NCBI RefSeq assembly: GCF_040081985.1
Contig: NZ_JBEBMH010000030.1
Coordinates: forward strand, 1 to 64,000
Length of the DNA: 64,000 nucleotides
Direction of reading: 5' to 3'
From: Kumtagia yinganensis
GTDB taxonomy: Bacteria; Pseudomonadota; Alphaproteobacteria; Rhizobiales; Rhizobiaceae
Part shown: piece by piece, positions 37,143-45,965 of the stretch
How positions within the stretch are numbered: position 1 is the first letter of the stretch
Layout of the letters: the number at the start of each line of letters is the position of its first letter
Program-made: the position numbers and the translations under genes
The notes under the pieces: generated by a model
Databases searched by the model: none
What the model saw: only the letters and a program-made list of their open reading frames with translations
What the model was told of the DNA's origin: nothing

Positions 37143-39947
37143 ATGGCACTGACCATCACTCATATAATGGAAAGCGTGAAGACGGAATTCACGGCGAGCG
37201 GCTGGAGCAACGGCACGCAAATGGCGCCTGACGTGCTCGCGCTCAGCAATGGCGGCTTCGTCGTCGCCTACAACAACGGCAGCCTGAGCAACGGCTTCAT
37301 GATGCTCGACTTCTACGACGCCAACCACAACCTCGTCGCCTCCGCGCAAGGCCCCTATGCGGGCGTGCATACCGACGCGATCGGCGAGCCGTCCCTGATC
37401 GAACTTGCCAACGGCAACGTGGCGGTCGTCTGGGACGACAACAATGACGAGCAGCAGGATGCCGGCATCCAGGTCTCGATCTTTTCGCCGGCGGGCAGTC
37501 TCATCGTCCAGGAGAAGCACATCTCCTTCGAGAGCGTGAACTATACCGGCGTCGACGTCACCGCGCTCAGCAACGGCAACTTCGTCGTCAGCAGCGGCTA
37601 TGCCGGCAACTTCAACAACATCAGCTTCAAGATCCTCGACAGCTCGGGCAACGAGGTCAAGGGCTTCACCCAGGTGAACACCAGCGACGACGGCACCCAG
37701 AAGGGTTCGCAGGTCACAGCGCTCGACAGCGGCGGCTTCGCGGTAGGCTGGATCACCGACACCGGCAACGGCTTCCCCGATGTCACCGCGCGCGTCTACA
37801 ACGCCGCCGGCACCGCGCTGAAGACGATCTCGCTCTCCACCAGCGCGACCGACTTCGCGATGGTCGGCCTGAAGGACGGGGGCTTCGCGGTTGTCCTCGA
37901 CGATATATCCAACACGCAGGACTTCTCGCTGAAGATCGTCAAGGCGGACGGCACGGTGGTCCCGTCGACGTCGACGATCGGCTGGGACCCTGCCAACCAC
38001 CCCGGCAGCCAGCCGGACATCACCCAGCTCGACAGCGGCCACATCCTGGTGACCTGGACACGCGAATACAGCGCTACCGACAAGGATATCTACGGCGCCC
38101 TGTTCGACGCCAACGGCGAACATGTGCAGGTCAACGGCCAGTGGGAGTTCGTCATGGCCAACACCGGCATGGACGAGATCAAGTCGGCGATCGATGGCTT
38201 CGCCGACAGCTCGGTGATCACCGCCTGGCAGGACGAGTCCGGGACTTCGATCTCCGCCCGCATCGACGCCTTCGTCAACATCGTCAAGGGTGACAACGCC
38301 GCCGACACCTATACCGGCGACGGCCTGCGCGACGAGATCGAAGGCGGCGGCGGCAAGGACACGCTGTCCGGCGCCGGCGGCGACGACTACATCGACGGCG
38401 GCTCGGGCAACGACATCCTGAACGGCGGCGGCGGTCACGACACGATCTACGGCGGGCTGGACAACGACATCATCTTCGGCGCGGTGGGCGACGACTCCTC
38501 GACCTGGATGGAAGGCGACCAGTTGAGCGGCGAGGACGGCGACGACACCATCCTCGGCTTCTGGGGCGACGACCTGATCGACGGCGGCACCGGCAAGGAC
38601 ACGATCAATGCACAGGACGGCGACGACGTCATCTACATCGAGAAGGGCGACGTGGTCGCCGGCGAAGCGATCGACGGCGGCAACGGCGACGACGTGCTCC
38701 ACCTCGCCGCCAGCAACGTCAGCTCGATCGTCAGCATCTCGGGTGCCGCGCTGTACAACATCGAGAAGGTCGAACTGGGCGGCGCGTTCAGCGAGCCGAC
38801 CACCTTCGTGATGGATGCGGACCAGTTCTGGGGCCCGAACGAGACGATGACGATCGACGGGCTGAACAACCAGAAGGACCAGATCATCATCAACATGGGT
38901 GCGTCAACCAACGCCAACCTGTTCCTGCTGGACATGCAGCTGTCCGTGTTCCCCGGCAAGGAAGACAGCGTCTACATCGTCGGCGACGGCGACGCCGAGA
39001 CGATCCGCGGCACGCAATGGGCCGAGACGATCAGCGGCAACGGCGGCGCCGACAAGCTTTATGCCAGCAACGGCGACAAGCTCTATGGCGGCGACGGCGA
39101 CGACACGCTGTTCGATGCCAACGGCCATGTCGCCTTCGACGGCGGCAAAGATATAGATACCGTCAGCTATGCCTATCACGGAGCGGTAAAGGCCTATCTG
39201 GACGGACTGGCGGTGAACAATGGGGACGCCTCGGCAGACAGCTTTGTGTCGATCGAGAATCTGATCGGCTCGGCCAAGGACGACTCTCTCGGCGGCACCT
39301 CCGGCGTGAACGTTCTCGACGGCGGGCTGGGCAACGACATTCTCTATGGCGGCGACGGCGGCGACACGCTGATCGGCGGCGAGGGCATCGACACGGCGCA
39401 TTATTCCGGCGCGGATGCCGGCGTGATCGCCAGCCTGGCGAACCCGGCGATCAACGCCGGATTTGCCAAGGGTGACAGCTACGTCTCGATCGAGAACCTC
39501 AGCGGTTCGAAGTATGACGACGCGCTGAACGGTGACAACGCCGTCAACACCATCCGGGGCGGCTACGGCGACGACCGCATCAAGGGCTATGGCGGCAACG
39601 ACATCCTGTTCGGCGACGCCGGCGCGGACAAGTTCATCTTCAACTCGGCGCTCGACGCCGCGACGAACGTGGACACCGTCGCCGACTTCGATGCGGCCGA
39701 GGACACGATCCAGCTCGACGACGCGATCTTCACGGCGCTGAAATCGCTCGGTGTGCTCGATGCGTCCTTCTTCCGGGCCAATGCGACCGGGCTGCCGGCC
39801 GATGCCAACGACTACATCGTCTACGAGACCGACACCGGCAAGCTGTTCTACGACGCGGACGGCAACGGCGCGAACTTCGCCGGCGTGCAGTTCGCCACCT
39901 TGACAGGCTTGCCCAGCATCACCGCGGCCGATTTCGAGGTGATCTGA
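37143..39947 (+). CDS. Large RTX calcium-binding secreted protein
   Basis: The 934-residue protein has two parts. Residues 1 to about 375 are a run of beta-propeller-like repeats, with units resembling ALSNGGFVVAY, ELANGNVAVVWDD, ALDSGGFAVGW and QLDSGHILVTW. From about residue 390 there are RTX blocks (GGGGKDTLSGAGGDDYIDGG and later units) with longer spacers. The end, TGLPSITAADFEVI, is a likely type I secretion signal shared with the first RTX protein. ATG 37143 follows an AGGAGC ribosome binding site. It could act as a surface or matrix protein; no enzyme domain was recognised. Confidence 0.92.
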   Translation: MALTITHIMESVKTEFTASGWSNGTQMAPDVLALSNGGFVVAYNNGSLSNGFMMLDFYDANHNLVASAQGPYAGVHTDAIGEPSLIELANGNVAVVWDDNNDEQQDAGIQVSIFSPAGSLIVQEKHISFESVNYTGVDVTALSNGNFVVSSGYAGNFNNISFKILDSSGNEVKGFTQVNTSDDGTQKGSQVTALDSGGFAVGWITDTGNGFPDVTARVYNAAGTALKTISLSTSATDFAMVGLKDGGFAVVLDDISNTQDFSLKIVKADGTVVPSTSTIGWDPANHPGSQPDITQLDSGHILVTWTREYSATDKDIYGALFDANGEHVQVNGQWEFVMANTGMDEIKSAIDGFADSSVITAWQDESGTSISARIDAFVNIVKGDNAADTYTGDGLRDEIEGGGGKDTLSGAGGDDYIDGGSGNDILNGGGGHDTIYGGLDNDIIFGAVGDDSSTWMEGDQLSGEDGDDTILGFWGDDLIDGGTGKDTINAQDGDDVIYIEKGDVVAGEAIDGGNGDDVLHLAASNVSSIVSISGAALYNIEKVELGGAFSEPTTFVMDADQFWGPNETMTIDGLNNQKDQIIINMGASTNANLFLLDMQLSVFPGKEDSVYIVGDGDAETIRGTQWAETISGNGGADKLYASNGDKLYGGDGDDTLFDANGHVAFDGGKDIDTVSYAYHGAVKAYLDGLAVNNGDASADSFVSIENLIGSAKDDSLGGTSGVNVLDGGLGNDILYGGDGGDTLIGGEGIDTAHYSGADAGVIASLANPAINAGFAKGDSYVSIENLSGSKYDDALNGDNAVNTIRGGYGDDRIKGYGGNDILFGDAGADKFIFNSALDAATNVDTVADFDAAEDTIQLDDAIFTALKSLGVLDASFFRANATGLPADANDYIVYETDTGKLFYDADGNGANFAGVQFATLTGLPSITAADFEVI

Positions 39948-39965
39948 ATGTAAGCTTCTTGGGAT

Positions 39966-40034
39966 TGTCCATTCGGTCCGAAAGGAAAAGCCAAGCCATT
40001 GGAGTCTCGGCTGTCCTCAAGGACCGAATGGACA
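39966..40034. repeat. 14-bp perfect inverted repeat after RTX 2
   Basis: TGTCCATTCGGTCC (39966-39979) returns as its exact complement at 40021-40034, 41 bp away. It is 18 bp past the RTX stop codon and could form a long hairpin in the 3' untranslated region. Confidence 0.7.
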
Positions 40035-40123
40035 TTCACGGCAATGCGGGTCGACGCCACTGCGCCGAATAGGCTCGCGTCGCCGGCGAAAACGGCTTTC
40101 CGGAGCCGAGGCGACGCGAGCCT

Positions 40124-40378
40124 TTACGGTTTGATCGGACGGCTTATGACCAGGCGGAGCATTCGGCGTGATGGACCGCTTTCGCGGTCGACAACAACCC
40201 GAATGCAAGCCCAAGCATAATCCTCGGGGCAGCAGGAAGGGTGAGACGTTGGTGCTTCAAGCGCAGAGGCCCAATGAGCGACAACGCCGGACGGCCTCGC
40301 ATCGACAAGAAAAACGGCCCCCACCTTGGTAGAGATACGCGCATTGACCACGCGCTGCACGTCAGCGTCGGTAGTCAT
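40124..40378 (-). CDS. Small hypothetical protein
   Basis: An 84-residue frame begins at ATG 40378 with AAGGA about nine bases upstream. The sequence (DADVQRVVNARISTKVGAV and CCPEDYAWACIRVVVDRESG) has three cysteines and no recognised domain. The frame is open further upstream without a good start. Support is the ribosome binding site alone. Confidence 0.35.
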   Translation of the reverse strand: MTTDADVQRVVNARISTKVGAVFLVDARPSGVVAHWASALEAPTSHPSCCPEDYAWACIRVVVDRESGPSRRMLRLVISRPIKP

Positions 40379-40423
40379 CTCGGATCGTCCTTGCGATTGT
40401 AGCGAAGGTGATTTGAACGATCG

Positions 40424-40702
40424 GTGAAACTTGCGACGCAACCAGGGCCGAATTCAGAAAGCGGGCTTGATCGGCCGCAACGAATGAATATCGCTGATGT
40501 ACGAACTGCAATCGAGCGCGGTGACATTGCCAACGATGTCATGGCGAGGTGGATCGCGCTCGCCGCTACGCAATTCATCGCCGATGACGATATCGGAGAG
40601 CGACTTCGCGATGAGTTGATCGAAGCGATCGACGATCCGCCTGCGGCGTTCAAGATTCTTGACCGCATCGAAGCCGCGAACACGAAGACATCCAAACCCT
40701 AG
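40424..40702 (+). CDS. Small hypothetical protein
   Basis: A 92-residue frame runs from GTG 40424; ATG 40484 would give 72 residues (MNIADVRTAIERGDIANDVM). It is helical and acidic, with the segment RWIALAATQFIADDDIGERL, and has no signal or membrane helix. The composition looks like real protein but no family is recognised. Confidence 0.45.
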   Translation: MKLATQPGPNSESGLDRPQRMNIADVRTAIERGDIANDVMARWIALAATQFIADDDIGERLRDELIEAIDDPPAAFKILDRIEAANTKTSKP

Positions 40703-40949
40703 AAGTCTGCCGAATTGCCCATCGCCCTTGAAGGTTCTCCGGGCTTAGCAGTTCGCAGCGGCTTTGAGGATGCCCGAATGAAGGGCCGAGAACGCAACAG
40801 CAATGGCGGCGCTGACGCTTGGCAATGGATCGGCCGTAACATGTTGAAATTCAACGATAAGAAAAAATTGCGTTTTAACGGCCCCTTAAATCGCCGCATT
40901 TAGTCTCCACCCGGTTGCCGCTCAGCAAACGGGACACAAGTCGCAGGCA

Positions 40950-43241
40950 ATGGCAAAGGGGAATGGGACACGGATCGAGCCGACCTTCGACGGGCCGTCC
41001 CGTGGCAAATCCTCTGCGGATTTTTCGCTCGACGAAGATGACCGCGTCGTGCCTTCGCCGCGCAAGAGGAGCACCTCCAGCCGCACGGTAGCTCCAACCG
41101 CGAAAGGCAGCGCCCAAGCAAAGGGCCGCGCCGGACGGCGCGGTTTTGGGCTCGGACGGCTGGTTTACTGGTGCTGCGTTCTCATGCTTTGGTGCGGCAT
41201 CGGGCTGGCCGGCATGGTCGCCTGGTATGGCGCGCAACTGCCCAGCGTCGCGGACTGGTCGGTTCCCGACCGGCCGCCCAACGTCAAGATCGTTTCGACC
41301 GACGGCTCGCTTGTCGCCAATCGGGGCATGACCGGCGGCGAGGCGATCGGCCTGCACGAGATGTCGCCCTATATTCCGCAAGCGGTGATGGCGATCGAGG
41401 ACCGCCGCTTCTATTCACATTTCGGCATCGACCCGATCGGGCTGGCGCGCGCCATGGCGCAGAACGTCGTTCGTGGCCGCTTCACCCAGGGCGGCTCGAC
41501 GCTGACCCAGCAGCTCGCGAAAAACCTGTTCCTGAAGCCCGACCGCACGCTGGAGCGCAAGGTGCAGGAGGTCTTGATGGCGCTGTGGCTCGAACACGAG
41601 CACAGCAAGGACCAGATCCTCGAAATGTATTTGAACCGGGTCTATTTCGGCTCGGGCGCCTATGGCGTAGAGGCGGCCTCGCGCCGCTACTTCGGAAAAT
41701 CGGCGCGTGATGTGACGCTTGCCGAAGCGGCACTTCTCGCCGGCCTGCTCAAGGCGCCGTCGAAACTCTCGCCTGCCCGCGATCCGCAGGCTGCCGAGCA
41801 GCGCGCGCAGCTTGTGCTCGGCGCCATGCGCGAGGAAGGCATGATCGGCGACAAGGAACTCGTCAACGCCATGAGCACGCCGGCAACCCGCGCCGCCGCG
41901 TTCTGGACGGGCTCGGAAAACTATGTCGCTGACCGCATCATGGAAGAACTGCCGACCCTGATCGGCGACGTGCGTTCCGACATCGTCGTCGACACGACCA
42001 TAGACCTGCCGCTGCAGAAGCGTGCGGAAGACTCGATCCGCCGGCTGGTCGACGAGAACGGCAAGAAACTCAATGTCAGCCAGGGCGCGCTGGTGGCGAT
42101 CGACGACGCCGGCGCGGTGCGCGCCATGGTCGGCGGCTACGATTATGCCAACAGCCAGTTCGACCGGGCGTCCGAAGCCCGTCGCCAGCCGGGCTCGGCG
42201 TTCAAGCCGTTCGTCTACCTTGCCGCGCTCGAACAGGGCAGCCGGCCGGACAGCGTGCGCAACGACGCGCCGATCCGCATCGGCAAATGGACGCCGGAGA
42301 ACTACAACGGCAAATATTATGGCCGTGTCACGCTGGCGACCGCACTGGCGAAGTCGCTGAACTCGGTCGCTGCTCAGCTTATGATGGAGGTGGGGCCCGG
42401 ATCGGTGGTGGAGGCCGCCCAGCGCATGGGCATCGAATCCGACCTTTTATCCAATAATTCCATTGCGTTGGGGACGTCCGAGGTGACGCCGCTGGAGCTG
42501 ACTGCGGCCTATGTGCCTTTCGCCAATGGCGGCTACCGGCCGGACGTGCATTTCGTGCAGCGCGTGACGACCGCCTCCGGCGACGTGCTTTACGAGCACA
42601 AGGAAGGCGGTGCGCCGCGCGTCGTCAGCGCCGAGGTGGTCGGCATGATGAATGCCATGATGGCCGAGACGCTGTCGGACGGGACCGCGCGTAAGGCAGC
42701 TTTCGGCTGGCCGGCGGCGGGCAAGACCGGTACCAGCCAGAATTCGCGCGACGCCTGGTTCGTCGGTTATACGGCGAAGCTGACTACCGGCGTGTGGTTC
42801 GGAAACGATGACGGCAAGCCGATGAAGAAGGTGACGGGAGGGGCGCTGCCGGCGATTGCCTGGCACGAATTCATGGCGGCGGCGCATGAAGGCTTGCCGG
42901 TGGCGAAGCTGCCGGGGAGCTGGCAGGCAGCGCCGAACCTCGTCGACCAGAGCGTGCCGGACACCGCGACGCTCGCGGACCCTGCGGCGCAACCTCCTGA
43001 AAACGCTGTCGTTTCCGAAAATCCGAAGCCTGTGCAACCGGAGCGGGCCGAGCCTCAAGCCGCCGTGCCGGTGGCCCGCGCCGAGCCGGAGACGGTCGAG
43101 CAGGCAGCGCGCATCGAGGCCGAACCGGTCGAGCAGCCGACGGCCTCGATCCCGAGACCGAGGCCCAAGGCGGATGTCGGCGGGCCGGCGCTCAAGAATG
43201 ACAAGTCGATCCTCGACATCATCCTCGGCAATGGCGGCTGA
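40950..43241 (+). CDS. Class A penicillin-binding protein (PBP1a family)
   Basis: The 763-residue bifunctional enzyme polymerises and cross-links peptidoglycan. After a basic cytoplasmic leader and one membrane helix (residues 71-93), the glycosyltransferase domain has its catalytic Glu150 in EDRRFYSHFGID and the GGSTLTQQLAKN motif. The transpeptidase domain has Ser416 in SAFK, SLN at 469-471 and KTGT at 592-595. A Pro/Glu-rich tail of about 90 residues follows. Confidence 0.95.
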   Translation: MAKGNGTRIEPTFDGPSRGKSSADFSLDEDDRVVPSPRKRSTSSRTVAPTAKGSAQAKGRAGRRGFGLGRLVYWCCVLMLWCGIGLAGMVAWYGAQLPSVADWSVPDRPPNVKIVSTDGSLVANRGMTGGEAIGLHEMSPYIPQAVMAIEDRRFYSHFGIDPIGLARAMAQNVVRGRFTQGGSTLTQQLAKNLFLKPDRTLERKVQEVLMALWLEHEHSKDQILEMYLNRVYFGSGAYGVEAASRRYFGKSARDVTLAEAALLAGLLKAPSKLSPARDPQAAEQRAQLVLGAMREEGMIGDKELVNAMSTPATRAAAFWTGSENYVADRIMEELPTLIGDVRSDIVVDTTIDLPLQKRAEDSIRRLVDENGKKLNVSQGALVAIDDAGAVRAMVGGYDYANSQFDRASEARRQPGSAFKPFVYLAALEQGSRPDSVRNDAPIRIGKWTPENYNGKYYGRVTLATALAKSLNSVAAQLMMEVGPGSVVEAAQRMGIESDLLSNNSIALGTSEVTPLELTAAYVPFANGGYRPDVHFVQRVTTASGDVLYEHKEGGAPRVVSAEVVGMMNAMMAETLSDGTARKAAFGWPAAGKTGTSQNSRDAWFVGYTAKLTTGVWFGNDDGKPMKKVTGGALPAIAWHEFMAAAHEGLPVAKLPGSWQAAPNLVDQSVPDTATLADPAAQPPENAVVSENPKPVQPERAEPQAAVPVARAEPETVEQAARIEAEPVEQPTASIPRPRPKADVGGPALKNDKSILDIILGNGG

Positions 43242-43321
43242 GCCGTTCCCGCAGGCCCGGAAACGCTTGCGCGGAGCCCTTCCGGAAGGCATCATCCGGC
43301 TCCCAACCGAATGAGAGAAGA

Positions 43322-44131
43322 ATGGCAGAGACACTGCATATGGTGTCGCGAGAGCGGCATACCTACAAGAAATGGTTCCGTTCCCGCGACTTCCACTTCG
43401 CGGCGGGGTTCAACATGATGCCGGTCAGCGCCGCCGAGATGATCCACATGGCGCGGGCCTTTCCGCTGGCATTCCTGGACCTGGAGGGGGCGCCGACGCT
43501 GGTGGCGCTGTTCAGCCTGAAGGTCGGGCACAACCTTTTCGTGGCGCCGGACGGGCGGTGGCTGGCCTCCTATGTGCCGGCGGCGCTGCAGCATTACCCG
43601 TTCAGCCTGGGCAAGAAGGCGGATGGCGGCTTTGCCCTTTGTGTCAATGAATCCAGTGGGTTGCTGCGCGACACGGCGGTCGGCGAGGAGGGTTTTGCGT
43701 TCTTCGGACCGGACGGAAATCCGTCGCGGGAGACGCAGGAGGCGGTGGATACTCTGTCGAAGGTGCGGCTGGGTCTGCAGACGGTGCGGGCGGCGGGCGC
43801 GATGCTTCTGGAGAAGAAGCTGCTGGAGCCCTGGCCGATCACCGCGCAGGAGGAGGCCGGCAACCGCAAGATCGACGGCGTTTTCCGCATTTCCGAGCCG
43901 GCGCTGAACGCCGTCGGGGCGGAGGATCTGTTCGCGCTACGCAACAGCGGCGGCTTGGCGGTTGCCTATAGCCAATTGTTTTCCATGGGAAATCTGGCGA
44001 TGCTGGGGACGCTGACCGGCGCCCGCGAGCGCGCCGCGCGGCAGCGCATGGCGGTGCCCGCCAACAGTTTCATCTCCGAGGACGACGGCAATCTGAAGAT
44101 TGACTGGGCGACGTTTTTGAAGGACGATTAG
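43322..44131 (+). CDS. SapC family protein
   Basis: The 269-residue protein matches the SapC family (PF07277), which is unrelated to the SapC permease of antimicrobial-peptide transporters. Typical segments are HFAAGFNMMPVSAAEMI, VALFSLKVGHNLFV and LASYVPAALQHYPF. There is no membrane helix or signal peptide. Related proteins occur near S-layer or RTX genes in some alphaproteobacteria, but the function is unproven. Confidence 0.88.
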   Translation: MAETLHMVSRERHTYKKWFRSRDFHFAAGFNMMPVSAAEMIHMARAFPLAFLDLEGAPTLVALFSLKVGHNLFVAPDGRWLASYVPAALQHYPFSLGKKADGGFALCVNESSGLLRDTAVGEEGFAFFGPDGNPSRETQEAVDTLSKVRLGLQTVRAAGAMLLEKKLLEPWPITAQEEAGNRKIDGVFRISEPALNAVGAEDLFALRNSGGLAVAYSQLFSMGNLAMLGTLTGARERAARQRMAVPANSFISEDDGNLKIDWATFLKDD

Positions 44132-44442
44132 GCTGCTTTCGGCGCTCCCGCTCGCCCCGGCAAGTCCGTAATATCACGCGGGATCAACGGCTTGCCCGAA
44201 AAATGCAGGGGCGCGGGGCATTTTGCGCTGACGCACCCCCTTCGCGAGCTTGCCGCGCGGCGCCGAAACGCGGGTTTTGCCCTGACGCGGCGGTGACGAA
44301 GCGCGTTTTGCGCCGACGCATCCGGCGCGGCACGCCAGGGGCGAAGCAATCGGCGGCAATTCCCTCTTCCGCTCGGCCATGCTGACACTCCGCTGTCAGG
44401 AGGGTGCCGTTATGGTCCGCCCGCATCGGAGAGGAGAGTTTC
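44132..44442. repeat. Intergenic region with three short direct repeats
   Basis: This gene-free stretch of about 310 bp has three copies of a 14-bp word, TTTTGC(G/C)C(T/C)GACGC, at 44221-44234, 44275-44288 and 44306-44319. The spacing is irregular (54 and 31 bp). No coding frame here looks real. A GGAGAGGAGAG ribosome binding region precedes the next gene. Confidence 0.5.
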
Positions 44443-44916
44443 ATGCAAGAGTCCGGCTTCGGCGATTTCGATTTCCTGATCGGGGAATGGACGATCCGCA
44501 ACGAGTTCTTGAAGGGGCGGCTGGCAGGCTCGACGGAATGGGAATTTTTCGACGCCAGCTCGAAAGTGGAAAAGGTGATGCCGGACGGCGACGGCGTGTT
44601 CGGGGGCAATCTCGACCAGATGTTCGTTCCGGCGCGGGGTTTTACCGGCATGACGCTGCGGCTCTACAATCCGGAGACGCGGCTGTGGTCGATCTATTGG
44701 TCGGACACCAAGAGCCATCGCCTGTTTCCGCCGACGATCGGCCGGTTCGCCAACGGGCGGGGCGAATTCTTCGGCGACGATGTCGAGGGCGGCCGGCCGG
44801 TGAAAGTGCGCTTCGACTGGACGGCGGGCGAAAGCCCGGTCTGGGAACAGGCCATGTCGGCCGACGGCGGCGCGACCTGGGAGAAGAATTGGGTGATGCG
44901 GTTTGGGAGGAAGTGA
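44443..44916 (+). CDS. Lipocalin-like small protein of unknown function
   Basis: The 157-residue cytosolic protein starts at ATG 44443 behind a strong GGAGAGGAGAG. It begins with GDFDFLIGEWTIRNEFLKG, as in DUF1579-type lipocalin-like proteins, and alternates beta-strand segments (MTLRLYNPETRLWSIYWSD, FDWTAGESPVWEQAMSADG). A ligand-binding beta-barrel is likely. The function is unknown. Confidence 0.75.
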   Translation: MQESGFGDFDFLIGEWTIRNEFLKGRLAGSTEWEFFDASSKVEKVMPDGDGVFGGNLDQMFVPARGFTGMTLRLYNPETRLWSIYWSDTKSHRLFPPTIGRFANGRGEFFGDDVEGGRPVKVRFDWTAGESPVWEQAMSADGGATWEKNWVMRFGRK

Positions 44917-44918
44917 AG

Positions 44919-45125
44919 CGCGCGCACTCTTCCTTCTCCCCTTGTGGGAGAAGGTGGATCGGCCGAAGGCCGAGACGGATGAGGGGTGTTGGAAGGAGCG
45001 AGAGATGAGAGGATAGGCTACCCGGCAGTTCGCCCACCAGCCTTGCATTTCTTCCAACACCCCTCATCCGACCTCGGCTTCGCCTCGGCCACCTTCTCCC
45101 ACAAGGGGAGAAGGGAAGGGCGCGC
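44919..45125. repeat. Long palindromic intergenic element
   Basis: Arms of about 75 bp at 44919-44996 and 45051-45125 are inverted copies with a few mismatches, around a 54-bp centre. Each arm contains its own smaller palindrome (CCCCTTGTGGGAGAAGG and GGCCGAAGGCCGAG). The element fills the space between two convergent genes. Similar palindromic units are dispersed in many rhizobial genomes (RIME-like); that link is from memory. Confidence 0.85.
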
Positions 45126-45130
45126 ACCGC

Positions 45131-45805
45131 TCAGCCCTTGTCCTCCGGATCGGTCTCGCCGCCCACGCCGACCCCAAGACCCATCCCGCCCATCATCATG
45201 CCGCCGCCCATGCCACCCCCTCCCCCGCCGCCGCGACCACCGCCTTCACGCTCGCGGCCGCCCCGGCCGCTGGCGCCGGAGGGTCGGGCCGGACCCTGGT
45301 TGGGGATGACGACGGTTTTCGGGATCGCTTCGAGGTCGAGCACCTCGCGGATGTAATCGCGCAGCGAGACGACCAGCGCGTGGACCTCGACCGGACGGCC
45401 GGCGGCCATGTCGCGCATGGCGCTGGCTGCCAGCTCGACCTGGCTTTCCGTGCCGAACAGCACGATGTCGGACAGGGCGGCCTCCACCGCGTCGCGCACC
45501 CGGCGCGCCCGCTCGAACCCGCCGCCCAGCACCTCGGTTCCTTCGGTCTCAGCTGCCGCCCGCTTAAGGTCGCGAAAATGCAGGGGGCTGACGGTGAGCG
45601 TGCCGGTGAAGGAGCCGCCCAAAACCTTGTAGGCTGATATCAGCGCCTTCAGCCGCTCGTTGATCTGGCGGTTCTGGCGCTCGCGCCGCTGCTGCAGCGT
45701 CATCATCATGACCAGCCGGATGCCCATGCCGATCAGCGTGACCAGGAGCAGCCCGGCGACCGAGGTCAGGATGGCCTGCCAGGAGGAGAAGTCGAAACCG
45801 CGCAT
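45131..45805 (-). CDS. Membrane-anchored protein with Gly/Met-rich tail
   Basis: The 224-residue protein has one N-terminal membrane helix (ILTSVAGLLLVTLIGMGIRL), a helical middle part (RRERQNRQINERLKALISAY and later ALSDIVLFGTESQVELAASA), and a C-terminal 50-residue tail rich in Gly, Met and Arg with long glycine runs. ATG 45805 precedes the helix closely. It is unrecognised; the soluble part may face the cytoplasm. Confidence 0.7.
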   Translation of the reverse strand: MRGFDFSSWQAILTSVAGLLLVTLIGMGIRLVMMMTLQQRRERQNRQINERLKALISAYKVLGGSFTGTLTVSPLHFRDLKRAAAETEGTEVLGGGFERARRVRDAVEAALSDIVLFGTESQVELAASAMRDMAAGRPVEVHALVVSLRDYIREVLDLEAIPKTVVIPNQGPARPSGASGRGGREREGGGRGGGGGGGMGGGMMMGGMGLGVGVGGETDPEDKG

Positions 45806-45965
45806 GAGAACAATCCGGTTGCGCGGGGAGGCTAGCATTGGGAGGGGGTGGGGGCGAGGGTGAGCCACTGATATGCCTAGAAGTCCGGGCGGCCGCTCTC
45901 ATTACGCTTTGCCACACTCGGGATGTCAGTAAATCAGTCCCTGTTAGGGCATACTCCACCCTGAG

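Noticed and set aside
36756..38702. 648-codon minus-strand frame opposite RTX 2
   Set aside because: Val/Ala/Asp-rich shadow of the repeats; it also crosses the AraC2-RTX2 promoter.
40715..40903. 62-codon plus-strand frame before the penicillin-binding protein
   Set aside because: No ribosome binding site; composition is not protein-like. It may be promoter region.
43322..44131. SapC as part of a Sap antimicrobial-peptide transporter
   Set aside because: This protein has no membrane helices and belongs to the unrelated PF07277 family despite the shared name.
44128..44388. Minus-strand small frames after sapC
   Set aside because: They follow GC-rich short repeats and have no ribosome binding site or domain.
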